NCBI GenBank assembly: GCA_963971305.1
Contig: OZ020313.1
Span: forward strand, 56,430,203-56,494,202
From: Arcuatula senhousia
Lineage: Eukaryota; Mollusca; Bivalvia; Mytilida; Mytilidae
Direction of reading: 5' to 3'
DNA length: 64,000 nucleotides
Shown: positions 22,836-34,472 of the stretch, piece after piece
How the letters are laid out: the number at the start of each line of letters is the position of its first letter
Numbering within the stretch: the first letter of the stretch is position 1
The notes under the pieces: generated by a model
The model's input: the letters and a program-made list of their open reading frames with translations, nothing else
Told to the model about the DNA's origin: nothing
The model's database searches: none
Program-made: the position numbers and the translations under genes

Positions 22836-23630
22836 TAGTAAAACTAATAAGATTATTCCATTGTATTTTCTACACACTCACTGTCTTTTTTTTATTCCTC
22901 CAATAATGACCAATAATAGTGTCTACGATATCAAATAGTTTCACCTAAAATCTATCCTTGTTTATCAATGAGAACAAATTTAGTGTGAAACTAGTTTTAA
23001 GAACATTAAACTACTTCTACACATGTTTACTCAAAACAACTTCAGTGTGAACGCGGCCTAAGTTGTGTGGCACAAGTAAGCAGTCAATGAAAACTAAGTT
23101 TACTAAGTTGCATAAAGTTGATGTGATATATCTTATGATTTTGAGTATACTTGTACAGTAAAGTTTTACGTACATGTACGTACCTACCAAAACCCTGATA
23201 CCATCATTAGATCTTAAGTCACCAGGCTTTAAAAAAGCCTTTTTGGGTGCATATATAGATATACAAAAATAAGAATAAAAACAAGTTAGGGTTTATCAAT
23301 AAAATTAAGTCTGTTTTCGTAAATTTGTATGTAGTATAACGAACAGGAATTGTAGGTTTGTGATGTTGTATATAATAGTCGAACGTATGCACAATTCTTC
23401 TGAATATTTAAATATATTTATAACAAGTTAAGGTTATTGATAGATACGTAAAAATGTTTACAGTTGACAGTCTAATTAAAGTGTTATAATCGTCATAAAT
23501 GTTATCGCATATTATCAAGGTAAGTCACATGACCAGCGGATCAATACAGTGTACATCAAACAAGTCAAGGACTCGGTTGCTGTATTGCAAAACCCGACCC
23601 TAAAACGTTCAATTAACAATTATAGGTGAG
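22836..23630 (+). promoter_or_regulatory. Possible first exon and donor for B-box gene 2
   Basis: The stretch is AT-rich without coding content. Two good donor-like sites lie at its end: AAG|GTAAGT (GT at 23520-23521) and TATAG|GTGAGT (GT at 23626-23627). Either could end a non-coding first exon spliced to the acceptor before 26079. This is inference from splice consensus only. Confidence 0.3.
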
Positions 23631-23987
23631 TTTAAGTGTTGATGTTGTTTGTTGTGATATTCTTGTATGTTTGTTTTAGTCTTATACTTGATAAATGCGT
23701 TTGTACTTTCAGGAAATACTAAATATCAGGCTTATAATAGTTCTACTTTCGGTTTCATATAGAATTTTGTTGCAGTTCTTTAAACTTTATATGTACACAT
23801 GACTAGAATGAAAAAAAAATATAGTGGATGAAGGGGGTTATGAATCAAGTGTAATAATATGTTTGAAGCACTAAGTGCCCACTTGAGCGAAGATCTTTAC
23901 GGTTTTTGTTGCCGCGAAAGATTTGCCTAATGCTGATAATGAATTTCCGAAAGTGCAATTCAAGTTCATAGTACCGGTGTAATTTTT

Positions 23988-25015
23988 AGCTCACCGAAGG
24001 TCCATGTGAGCTTTTATCATCACTTGGCGTCCGTCGTCGGCTGTCGTTGTCTGTAAACAATTTTTCAAACGTTAACTCGTCCGACACCATATGTCCAATT
24101 GCAACCAAACTTAGTACAATTGTTTAGTGGCATTATGTATACAAAACTATTGTTCGGATTTTTGATTCATAAAAAAACATGGCCGCCATGGCTAAAAAAA
24201 GAACATAGGGGTCAAATTACAGTTTTCTGCAAATAACTCAAAAAAGGTAACAAATATCAAAATTCTGGCAAGGTGAAAGTGATTAGCACCTCAAGATCTA
24301 CCTGCACAGAAATTTTCAAAAAGATCCAACAACGGATGTAGGAGTTATGGCCCTTTTTCTGGATTTTTTTTCAAAATTTTGCACTTAAATTTATTTAGCC
24401 CTTTATCCTACATTGTAAAAACTATACAAGATATTTCAAAAATTCAAGTACATCAAGATCTATATTTCATGTAATTAGGTCAAAGCTGTAGGACCATTCT
24501 TTTTAGGAGTTATTGCCCTTAAAACGTCAAAATTTACCATTTTTCATTACTTTTCCCCTGAATTTCAAAGATTTATTTGTCTGACACCATAAAATCAACT
24601 GCATTTAAACTTGGCACACTTGTATAATAGCATATATGCTACAATTCCATCGTTTGGATTTTAGATTTTTAAAAAACATGGCCACCATGGCTAAAATAGA
24701 ATATAGGGGTAACTTGTAGTTTTTTGCTAATAACTCAAAAATGGTTACAGATATCAAGATTGTGCAAGAATCAAAAGTGATCAGCATATTAAGATCTACC
24801 TGTCCTGAAATTTTGAAAAAGATCTAACCGCTGATGTGGGAGTTATTGCTCTTTTTGATTTTTTTTTTTGCACTTATTTAGCCCTATAGCTTGAAAACTA
24901 TACAAGATATTTCAAAAATTTAAATTGCATATGAAGAAGGACAATAATATCTACAAAATATGTGTATCTGTGTAGCTCAGGCGAGCGATTCAGGGTCCTG
25001 GGAGCCTCTTGTTTA
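23988..25015 (+). repeat. Dispersed repeat, family B, second copy without 158-bp array
   Basis: Begins GCTCACCGAAGGTCCATGTG (a shortened head), shares the CGTCCGTCGTCG stretch, and ends GCGAGCGATTCAGGGTCC through CCTCTTGTTT. The middle holds two longer diverged repeats (AAAAAACATGGCCRCCATGGC at 24172-24190 and 24673-24692, about 500 bp apart) instead of the 158-bp array. Confidence 0.75.
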
Positions 25016-26078
25016 ATAATGCCCCAACTAAAATCAATAATGTGTTTTCATACATAAAAGTAATTTTAAAATAATATTTGAAAACTTGCAACGTAATTTA
25101 TTTGCGCTTTTCATTTCTTTATGTTCATTGCATTTTCAAAGGAATAAATATTTTCAACGGCATTTTTCAAAATTTGGAGCAAAACGTTATGCACTCAAAC
25201 GCGCCACTTCCATCAAATGAAGCCAATCAAAAATTATGCTGCGCTTGCAGCTAGGCAATGTCTTAATGATATTAAAAATATATATATAGCAAACTACCAT
25301 AAAAACCTTTAGTTTATAAAGAATAATCAAAATAATCCTCGTATTGACATTTACCTTGTTACTTTGTTTATTGCATTATTCATTCATTTGGACATAAATA
25401 ATTGGCTGTAAATCACAAGAGATGATTGAAGTTGTTATCAATCAACAATATACGATACCCAAATGGTGGTCAAATTTGAATTTTTGACTCAAAGGATCTA
25501 GAGTGTTTCAGATCAGAAATTCTTTGTCCCATGCATCAGCGGCTCCTTGTGTCCAAAAACTAAAAACTGTCTAATCATTTAATCGTATATTGTCAGCTGA
25601 CAAACATTTTTAAACTGGTATTGTGGGTCCCATGTATTCGAATAATCGGCATTATTATATATCTAGCAGAGCCCATCATCAAGCTGTAAATTGCATCCAT
25701 GTGGAGTGCTAAAATTAAAATAATTTTATTATAAATACAGTGTATTGCATTGAAAGAAGCATTCTTAATTTGAATCAAGTAAATTTTCATTTGTACGTAC
25801 ATGTTTCTAATAAAAGGTTGCTAGTTATTTTTTTTTTTATTTCTGTTTAATTAAACAGATTTGTATGAAGCTGCATTTTTTGTGTATTCACTAGATATTT
25901 TGGATAACTAAATTTGTGTATGTGAGCCTTGCCGTCATTAAAATCAGAAAGATTCAGTGATTTTGAAAATTGGCCAAACAAAAAAAAAATGTGTCATTAA
26001 TTTCTAAGTCACCCAATAAGCATTTTTTTTAGTAATTGTAAAACAATTATTTCTTAATCGTCATTTCAGATTGAAAAC
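25016..26078. other. AT-rich intron-like region with acceptor of B-box gene 2
   Basis: No coding content. It ends with TTCTTAATCGTCATTTCAG (to 26069), a convincing 3' splice site, then ATTGAAAAC and the ATG at 26079. Confidence 0.5.
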
Positions 26079-27770
26079 ATGGCATCTAATTGGTCTTTCT
26101 GTGGAGCATGTGAATCTTTTGAACTTTCGAAACCGTCCGTAGTGTATTGTTCCGAGTGTGAACAAGGGCTTTGTATTGCATGTAAAATTCAACATGGTGC
26201 TTTCGGAGGAACAAAATCTCACCATACTACTCCGATCGAAAAATACCAGCAACTGCCCATTGATATTTTAAAAATATCCCAAACATGCCCAGAACACAAC
26301 GAGAGGTATCAAACCTACTGTGGCCAGCACGAATGTGCCTGTTGTCTGAAATGTACTTTGGGAAAACACAAGGAATGTAAGAATATGACTCCTATCGATG
26401 AAGTGGTTGGAGGAGTGAAGGCTTCAAATGTTTTGGCAGAATGCGAGACGAACCTACAAGAAAATAAAGAAAACTTCGAGAAACTTATTAAGGATCAGAT
26501 ACAAAATTTATCTGATCTACAAAAACAGAGGAACAAAATACAGGCTGAAATTCGAGAAGCGAGAAGAAAAGTTAACAATCATCTAGATAACGTCGAAACT
26601 CAAATTATACAAAAACTGTCTGAATACGAAGAAACATACACTTCTAAAATTAAGCTGCTGATTTCGTCATTACAGAAGAAGGAAAAAGAGATTGAGCAGA
26701 TGCGGGATAGTCTGTCAGCACTAAAAGATCACGCTTCCGATCTACAAATTTTCTTATCAATGAAAAGAACCGAGCAGCTCTTGTTGGTCGATAATGAGTT
26801 TATAAATAAACTTTCCTTGAATGAAGAGTTAAACCGGATTTCTTTTTCAATGGAACTCGACAATACTATAAAATCCATTGAAATGGAAATACCAACTTTC
26901 GGTCGGGTATCCGTAAGCTCTACTCCATGTGATGTTGTTCTTGGTAGAAGGAAAGACAAACAGGCACAGTTGCACATATCCAGTATCATGTCTGTTGACA
27001 GTTTAAAGCTTGATCTTATCAGACCGATTGACGTAAAGAAATTCGAATTATATGGATGCTGTTTCCTTCCTGATGGTAGGTTCGTCGTGACAAGTGCTAA
27101 AAGTAAATGCATCATACTAATGAAGAATAATAATACAGTGGATTATCAGATTGATGTCAAACCTCATAGAGCCATCGATGTTACTCACATACCATCCACC
27201 AACACCTTAGCAGTGACATCGGGAACGGACGACACACACTTTATAAATGTAGTCAACATAGAAACAAGAAAGATCACCCATTATATTCCGACCAACACTG
27301 TGAACTACGGCATTACATACAAGGACGGAGACCTTCTCTACTGTGCCGATAGTGTTGGGTTATGTAGAATGAATATAGACAGTGGAGAGATAACGACAAT
27401 CAAGGAGACACCTGACACGGCATGCATGTTTTCCTACATCACAACATATCAAGATAAACTGTACTTTGCTAATAGGTTTAATCATACCCTGTTTTGTTGC
27501 AGAATTGATGGCAGCATTATCTGGAAATTTAATAAGGAAATTTTGCGTTGTCCTGTAGGAATATGCGTAGATACCCAAGGGTATGTGTACGTTGTAGGAG
27601 ATGTATCTAACAACCTTATCGTTATATCACCTGACGGTGTGCGTTACTCTGAACTGCTGACCAAAACAGATGGGCTGATACGTCCAGCAACAGTAGACTT
27701 TGATTGGACTGCTAACCGTGTGCTTGTGATAAACGAAAATCGGAAGTTATTTCTTTACAACGTGAATTAG
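26079..27770 (+). CDS. RING-less B-box/coiled-coil/propeller (TRIM-like) protein 2
   Basis: 563 residues in one exon. First zinc module: C8, C11, C24, C27, C32, C35, H39 and a later His. B-box 2: C70, H73, C81, H84, C89, C92, H97. A long coiled coil covers about 120-240, and a C-terminal NHL-like propeller about 290-563 (repeated GxCxxPDG/SPDG-type turns such as CCFLPDGRF and ISPDGVRY). No RING. It aligns with the protein at 16861 along its length with shared blocks such as CxFLPDxRxxVTS, GICVDxxGxVYVVG and VISPDG. The ATG lies 10 bases after a 3' splice site at 26069. AATAAA at 27963-27968 is a likely poly(A) signal. The role is probably scaffolding or regulatory, by family analogy; the partner is unknown. 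Confidence 0.9.
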   Translation: MASNWSFCGACESFELSKPSVVYCSECEQGLCIACKIQHGAFGGTKSHHTTPIEKYQQLPIDILKISQTCPEHNERYQTYCGQHECACCLKCTLGKHKECKNMTPIDEVVGGVKASNVLAECETNLQENKENFEKLIKDQIQNLSDLQKQRNKIQAEIREARRKVNNHLDNVETQIIQKLSEYEETYTSKIKLLISSLQKKEKEIEQMRDSLSALKDHASDLQIFLSMKRTEQLLLVDNEFINKLSLNEELNRISFSMELDNTIKSIEMEIPTFGRVSVSSTPCDVVLGRRKDKQAQLHISSIMSVDSLKLDLIRPIDVKKFELYGCCFLPDGRFVVTSAKSKCIILMKNNNTVDYQIDVKPHRAIDVTHIPSTNTLAVTSGTDDTHFINVVNIETRKITHYIPTNTVNYGITYKDGDLLYCADSVGLCRMNIDSGEITTIKETPDTACMFSYITTYQDKLYFANRFNHTLFCCRIDGSIIWKFNKEILRCPVGICVDTQGYVYVVGDVSNNLIVISPDGVRYSELLTKTDGLIRPATVDFDWTANRVLVINENRKLFLYNVN

Positions 27771-27959
27771 ATTTGTATAATTGCTTTACACGTTGTACAT
27801 GTACTAGGTAAATCATCAATCATAGATTTTGACAGAAAATGTAACATAATACATTTAATATGATAATAGGTGCAACCTAAAATTGGACGCCGGTTTAGAA
27901 AATAGTTGTCAAAATGTCATTGATCATTAACTTATAATTACAAATATCGAATTATTTGT

Positions 27960-28300
27960 GCAAATAAAAAATATTTGTAACATTCTAAAATAGTATCAAT
28001 ATATAATAGGATGACGTTGACGGGACGAAATAACCTTCTTTTGGTGTTACGTTATCCATGACGTCATTTCCCGGTCAGAGTATTTCGCGCTCCATCAGAC
28101 CTTTTTTCTGTCAGGTTTTTTGTGACTTTCTGTATACCAGTATATCTTTTTAGAAGTATTGGGTGGAGAAGATTGATATAAAAAAAAACTGGTAGAACAT
28201 GACGACTTGTTTCAATCAGGATTTTTGGAAAAAACACTGGAACATGCACATACATAGGATTGATTGAAAAAGCTCCATGATCAGCTAAGCGTAAGGTAAG
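27960..28300 (+). promoter_or_regulatory. Duplicated promoter-like segment with CRE-type site and donor
   Basis: Matches 57890-58220: shared ATTATTTGTGCAA, then TGACGTCATTTCC (palindromic TGACGTCA at 28059-28066), then GTCAGAGTATTTCGCGC. AAG|GTAAGA follows with GT at 28295-28296, 236 bases after the palindrome; in the other copy the distance is 240. TGACGTCA is the CREB/ATF consensus. The conserved order of site and donor suggests a promoter plus non-coding first exon, but the gene it serves here was not found. Confidence 0.45.
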
Positions 28301-28724
28301 ACCATCTTTTTTACTATTCAGTGTTGTAAAGCTTTATCTTTTATTGTTATTGTCTTAAGCATCGCCATAAATTGGTTGAATTACTGGTAAACAATCACTA
28401 ATCACGATTGTTCCTAACGCACCTGTTTACAATGACCATCCTCCGAGAACTTGGCGAGATCATTTCATCTCTTTGACAACGAGAGTTTCCTTGAAAATAT
28501 ATTTTGAGAGTTAGTTTTGACTTTCCATCCGTATTCACCTGTCTATTTTAAAAAGAAATTATTAAATCAGTCAATTTTAAAATTTATTCCAAAAAAGCAT
28601 CGAATTTTTAGCCCAATAGACATTCGTGCCTACGCTTACGCGCACTCGGCACATCCGGTTTGGACAAAAAACAAACCATTAACTTTTGCAAGTTTCTACA
28701 TATGTTGGACTGCGTCCCATATAA
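28301..28724. other. Non-coding, nothing recognised
   Basis: No domain-bearing frame; the 28517-28792 open frame runs into a repeat and is unsupported. Confidence 0.4.
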
Positions 28725-29245
28725 AAGAAGCAGAGGTACCAATGGGGTATCCGAATGTCAAAAGTCCGAAAGGGCAGAGACAAAACCAGTAAACACCAAC
28801 AAGAAACACAACATGTAAAAAATGTTAACACAAAATAACTGAATATCAATCAACAACGCAAACTCCAGTCGAAACAAGAGCGAACTCAGGTGCTCCGGAA
28901 GAGTAAGCAGTTCCTGCTTGCTATAGCACACCCGTCCCATTGCCAGTAGTCCATTCAGTGTGTCAAATCCGGTGAAGCAAGACAAAACAAAACCCTATGA
29001 CAAACCAACATCTGCACTCATCTGAGAGATTGAAATCCCATATTTGTCTATATTAAGTACATGATGTCTTCCGTAAAATTTCTTGAGTGAAGACAGCAAC
29101 CGAGGAGCAACATAACCCTGTGTGAGCAATTTTTGCGTCAGACGTGTCGCTCTGCTAAGGAAATCGAAGTAAGTCCCGTACGCTCTGTTCAGAACCATAA
29201 AGTATTCAAATTGTGTATGCATGGCATATGATTCCCCATGTATCA
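28725..29245 (-). pseudogene. Penelope-like or related retroelement 3' end with RT C-terminus
   Basis: The minus strand encodes LTQGYVAPRLLSSLKKFYGR and then HVLNIDKYGISIS, a C-terminal block often seen behind reverse transcriptases of this type. It is followed by a non-coding tail (28730-28860) that recurs inverted at 51880-52012. The coding block aligns with 9848-10142. The 5' part of the element is missing, so this is a truncated insertion. Confidence 0.65.
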
Positions 29246-29600
29246 TGTATTACCAAGGCATAAATCTTTGAAGGAAATAACATAACTGTTTAAGGCAAAG
29301 GGGTCTGAAGCTAGATGGGATACATTGTTCTGTACAATATGTAATTATGACTTTAATGACAAAAGTTTGTACGCGACAAAATAAAAACAAGAAGCAATAT
29401 CTCCCTACAATATTAACGAATTTCATGTCACATGTAAGGCTGAAATTGACTTAAGGGTTGGTGCTTTTACACACCAATTAAATTCAAAAATATTGCATTT
29501 AATGTATATAATTACATATTATGATAAAATATATCAAATGTTTGCACATAACATTGCTCGAAATGCATGGTTTATCTTTTTTAAATTACTCCGCGCAAGT
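29246..29600. other. Non-coding, nothing recognised
   Basis: AT-rich with no recognisable feature. Confidence 0.4.
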
Positions 29601-29604
29601 CGTT

Positions 29605-29705
29605 GTTAAGGTGTGTGTGGGGCGACAATCCCCCAAAATCGACTACTCCCAAAATTTTGGGGTTAGTCGCAACTCAGAAAATGTCATCGACTAACCCCAA
29701 AAAAA
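29605..29705. repeat. Inverted-repeat unit, left partner of 37866-37955
   Basis: AAGGTGTGTGTGG, ATCGACTACTCCCAAAATTTT, TTAGTCGCAAC and ATGTCATCGACTAACCCC occur in order and are found in reverse complement at 37866-37955. Each unit also has its own hairpin (TTTTGGGGTTAGTCG with CGACTAACCCCAAAA). Confidence 0.7.
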
Positions 29706-30074
29706 CAAGACCTGCGCTTTTCCCAAAAAGCACGGGGTCACTTGTCGACAGAAATCCCGAGTCTGCTTAACATTGATGATATTGCTAATATACTCCTTTT
29801 GAAATGTCTGTTGGTTTGATGATAGTAAACAATCTTTTCTGCATGTAGCAAATATTTTGCTACAAATACAAATCAAAAAGGCATGAAACTGATACATGTC
29901 ACAAGGAACTGAAGTCTAAGGGAGTTTGAAACGTCATGTTAAACGATGCACGATATATTTGCGATGTATGCAGTAGAGGGATTTGTTTTAGAGGTAACAT
30001 CTGCCGCTGGTTTCTTTGTTGTTTGCTATAAGACCAGTCAACAGTATTTCAGTCATAATAATGACAAGAACTAC

Positions 30075-30775
30075 TATAGAAACAGCGAATTTAATTGTGT
30101 AGACCCAACCAGGACGCAGCACCCAAAACACAGACCCTTGTATAACATGCAAAAAGGATATATGTACAGCCACAAACCAGAAGGAAAACGAACCAACTCA
30201 CAAGACAAGTCCAATGAACCCAAAAAGTAAGGAAACCCTTTCCAAAAAAAAATTGCACAATCTGGAACCCTTACCTTTGGTGACTGACAATGAGGGACAC
30301 TTACATGCAATGGGGCCATAGTAGTCGAACACTGACCTGTGTGGGATATAACCCACCCTTACCAAAATTCACATAAACAACACCTATCTGTTGTTAATAA
30401 AATACTGAATTTTGGTTGAGTTGACACACAAAGGCAAAAAGGGGGGTTGGTGTGAAACAAAGGAACAGTAATTTAAAAGACCACTGGAAAAGAGAAGTGA
30501 GTAGGGCGGAAAATCTAGCCTATTTGTTGCACTATTTTGCGGTCCAAAAAGGGGTCTTTTACGTACATGAAGCGAGGCACTTTCCACACACGTTGGCCTA
30601 AAATGGTTTCACCATACAGGCATTCATTATTACAGGGCTGTCCCATTCAACAACCTGGGCACCACATGCAGTCGCTTTATGGGCTAAGTGGCCTGAAACG
30701 CTTTCAGGTTTCTGAGAACTCTTTCCATTAGTAGACTGTTAACGACAAACTGTTTGCCTCCCGAGCCCCGTACGG
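30075..30775 (+). repeat. Dispersed repeat, family A, full copy
   Basis: Aligns over about 700 bp with 44605-45335 on the minus strand. Landmarks include TGTAGACCCAACCAGGAC, GAAAACGAACCAACTCACAAG, GGTGACTGACAATGA, CTGTGTGGGATATA and CCACTGGAAAAG. Open frames do not agree between copies, so it looks non-coding. Confidence 0.8.
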
Positions 30776-31200
30776 TACACACAAAATCTAAGAACCATTT
30801 TATTTAGTCATGGCACTGGAGCATTTTTTAAAATGAGGTACAAGCACAACCTGAAATTGTGGAAAGGAAAAGAGACAATCCGAGATCAAGTGTGACATTT
30901 GGTTTAATCCTTTTCCAAGAACCGCTACTTGTACACAGAACGAAACATGGAGAGCCTAGATATATTTGCCAAACGCGTGGAAAGGGTTTCTTCTTGGCTA
31001 ACGTCTTTTAGAAGCACCAGGAAAAAATAAAAAAGGCTCATCACTCAAAGTCAGTAATAAGGCCCAAACGGATGTTTTGTCATCCCCAGCTTTTATAATG
31101 ATTCAAAATATGATATTTTAGTCTAGAGTATCTATCATACTTAACTGTCATCGAATCACAATACAAAAGTTACATTGCAACACTTATTTTTTCATGAGTA
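30776..31200. other. Non-coding, nothing recognised
   Basis: No repeat or coding similarity was seen. Confidence 0.4.
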
Positions 31201-31214
31201 CATTGGCAAAAATC

Positions 31215-32494
31215 GATACATACGTTACTGACGCCATTCATAAATACACACTTATATTCTTACTTAAATAAACATTTGTACATTTTTTAAGTTATGTTTG
31301 CATCTACCAATTTACTTGGTAACATTCCTGATCCCAATACCACATTTTCACAGCTTCTTGCTTCACCATTGCATATCTTGTGTACTTTTTTACAAGTGAC
31401 GCCAATTCTCGGATACATACGTAACCATGCACAAACTAACAAACTTTAGTAAATACTTATGAAGAAACCGTATTTATCTGACAGTACTTCGCTGATAATA
31501 TACTTATTGATCAGTAATCAACGCAACAAGGCATCAAAAACATGTCAGTATTGCTGAAAAAGTTGATTTATACAGAATTTTTCTAGGTTCGAAACAGAGC
31601 GATACATACGTTAACAACCCTTTGACATCGTATATTTGGCAAATATACGGAGATGCTTTACACAATAGAGATATTATACACCAGTACTTCCCCTAAAGAG
31701 ATTTGTTTAATACATAGTTCCAATACAAATAAGAGTATACTGTTTTGTAAATTACGAAATGGTACATACGTCACCAATACATACGTTACTAACTACGTTT
31801 GAATGCATACTAATCAATGTACCACGATGAAATTAACCTAGCTCAACGTCATCTAAAAAAATTAAGACTGCCTTATATTGAAAATATGCATTTTACCTTT
31901 GGCAAATAAGATTTATTGAGAACTGTTTACTTGGCAGTTCATCACATGTCTGAAGGTAAGTACTTTTTATTGCAGTTTCATTTATTTCCAACATTATGTA
32001 CACCATAACGCTGCCTGAATATGCAAAAACAATGTCCACACACTGCGTGTAGAGGTAAACATGAATTGAAACCCCAAAGGATTGATACATACGTTACTGT
32101 TGGTAACGTATGCATCTTATTATTGTTTCTTAAATAAAACACAACTATGTATAATAAGTAAATTCGGTATCAACATGTTTATTTTAGCTGATGACATTTA
32201 TTAAATTTAAAACAACACATAGTGAATACTTACTTTTCAAGTTCGGTAGTTTTGTTATTACCTTTATTTCCATAGAAATAATAACTTACGAAGGTAACCT
32301 ATGTATCGATACTTACGTGACATCAAATGCATATTTTTATATTTATATTTTCCCTTCTTCAAGAAAAGGATCGTCTATTTTCATTGTATTTTACGAAAAA
32401 AAGGTGTTCAAAAAATACTTTTACTTAAATTTATTATCAGAAAGTCCAGTAAAGAACTCTTAAGATAACTTTAAAATCGCAATACATACGTTAC
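31215..32494. repeat. Cluster of dispersed 14-bp motif GATACATACGTTAC
   Basis: Direct or near-exact copies at 31215, 31412, 31601, 31761, 31777, 32084 and 32481, plus inverted copies at 32102 and 32294 and a further near-copy at 32302. Spacing between main copies is mostly 160-197 bp. Intervening sequences are not obviously alike, so this is not a simple satellite. Confidence 0.75.
32237..32272 (+). repeat. 36-bp scrap of Penelope-like 3' end
   Basis: TTCAAGTTCGGTAGTTTTGTTATTACCTTTATTTCC is identical to the end of 50629-50664, an extremely 5'-truncated copy. Confidence 0.75.
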
Positions 32495-33105
32495 AATTCA
32501 TAATTTGTACAAATAAGGTCCCTAATTTTTAGTGCTGAAATCTAAATTAAGCCTAAAACTGTTTCTTGACTGTTACAAAAAATACAATTTCCAAAGGAAT
32601 TGTGTGGTGAAGATCATATAAAGTTTTTTTTTTCAATAAATGTTTTAAGGATTAAAACTTTCAATTGTCAAAATTACTAAAATCACATGATTGCTCTCGA
32701 GCAATAAAAATGCAAATTTGAGGTAATATCTTTTTTCTACGAATTTGAAACAATTGTTTACTATGTACTCTATCAAATTTAACCCAGCATTAATATTTAA
32801 TAACCACAAATACTTATTTGCAGAGATCAATGTTTGGTATGTAGCTTGGGTAGACACCCATCAACTTCCGTTATTACTTTCCGATGTATGAAAAGTTTGA
32901 TAGTATGAGGGGGTTGTATTTTATTTACACTGATATATTGTAGTTTCATGAAACAAATGATTTGGAACATTATTGAAAGGTCTAGCTTTTGTCATTTTTG
33001 ACTTGGTAAATGGGCTTTATTTGTGACTTTGGGTGTGATAATTCTTAAAAGGCTAATTTTGATTATCAAAATTTTGAACGAATAAATGATAAGTTTACAT
33101 TGAAT
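32495..33105. other. AT-rich non-coding, nothing recognised
   Basis: No domain-bearing frame or repeat was found. Confidence 0.4.
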
Positions 33106-33109
33106 GAAG

Positions 33110-33630
33110 CAATCCTAATCTACAGAGCAATATACCTACTTCCCCTGCATACGGTGTTTATATTTCACAACTCATTCGATATGCCAGAGCTTGCACACAT
33201 TTCACAGATTTTTTTTTATCAGACGCCGATTTCTTCGTGACCGACTTTTGGAGCAGGGCTATAAGAAGTTCCCTTAAAAAAATTCTTTCTTCGTTATCAG
33301 CCACTAGTAAAAAAGTTCAAAATTGAGTTAAAAGATATGGTGGTTTATTGTTTTAATTATTGTTTGACTGGTCTGCTGTACTGAGATGATCACCTCAATA
33401 TCCCTATGTTGTGTTCTATGGTCATAACCGGATCCTAAGATCGCAATGGAAGAGGGAGGTTTGGCGCCATAATACCTGGTTTAACCCACAATTTCGTTTT
33501 AAATGCCTGTACCAAGTCAGGTTCATTGCGATCCACCAATTCTCCGGTATGACTGATTCGTTTTTGTCATTTTCTCTGGACTATGAGATTGATAATTCAA
33601 GTTCGGTAGTTTTGTTATTACCTTTCAATA
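33110..33630 (+). pseudogene. 5'-truncated Penelope-like element (RT C-terminus plus 3' end)
   Basis: Matches 43375-43642 joined to 50387-50664: the tail of the reverse transcriptase (tacggtgt.. encoding YGVYISQLIRYARAC-like sequence, frame broken by a T-run near 33210), then GACTGGTCTGCTGTACTGAG and the 3' region ending GTTATTACCTTT. It shows the uninterrupted target that the element at 43643-50386 entered. Confidence 0.85.
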
Positions 33631-34370
33631 GAAAATAAAGCTGTTTATACGCTTATGATTTATCATAGTATAACTTTGATACGCGAAAAACACAACAAAC
33701 TCTTAACTTTATGATATGACCCCATGAAAAGGAAGTCTTACATTACTAAAAAAAGAAGCGCATAATATATACATATTACGATATTCTAAACTAATCTATT
33801 AAGGCTAATTGTAAGGTCATTGTCTTAATGGAGTTTGAATACTTTGATTTATTTGAAATTGTTCTGTCACATATTTTGTGTTCCGTTTGTTCTAGATATT
33901 TTATAGACATTTTCTTCATCATCAGTGAAATAGTCAGAAATAGATTCATTTTTATCTTTTCCTTACTTTGAACCACGTGTACCTTATGTATTTTTTATTT
34001 CCTCTGGATTATGTATTCGCATTTTCTCTAAATTCTTAATCTCCTCGCGATAAGATTTGTAAGAGATATATATCCGTCCTTATCCCTTTTGTAAATTTCC
34101 ACTCGCGCAATGAAAAACAAAGGAGAGGAGATAACTCTATTTGATTTGTGGCAATCCACAGCTATTTTACCATCACACCTGAGCTAATTTGTTGTCGACC
34201 TGAGATTGGTTGTTTTTCAACAATTTGACAGCAGTTTAGCTATCCGGGCAGGGCCGGAATAGTACAATTGCTTTGTATAACGCCAAAGTAGCCTTTTAGC
34301 CTATTGCGAAACAAGAAGCTCTCCTCAGAGATCACGAGATACAGCGAAAGGCTAGAAGATAACGGAGAGT
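33631..34370. other. Non-coding, nothing recognised
   Basis: AT-rich. A long minus-strand frame (34240-34899) overlaps a better-supported decayed plus-strand frame and is not accepted. Confidence 0.4.
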
Positions 34371-34373
34371 TGA

Positions 34374-34460
34374 ATAAGTGAACGCGACCCAAACAACAAT
34401 ATAAACGGCAATCAAAGAACCTTAACTGATTACAGCCAGCAGCATTCAATGTGACCAGCA
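34374..34460 (+). repeat. Fragment of the fold-back family
   Basis: GAATAAGTGAACGCGACCCA, ATAAACGGCAAT and CAGCCAGCAGCATTCAA parallel 13352-13432 (left arm of the fold-back element). Confidence 0.6.
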
Positions 34461-34472
34461 GACAGAAAACTG

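Noticed and set aside
28517..28792. 91-residue plus-strand frame
   Set aside because: Its 3' part is the antisense of a dispersed retroelement tail that recurs at 51880-52012, and its 5' part has no recognisable domain.
31215..32494. Regular short repeats as a CRISPR-like array
   Set aside because: The motif is only 14 bp, occurs in both orientations with spacings of up to 300 bp, and the genome is clearly animal.
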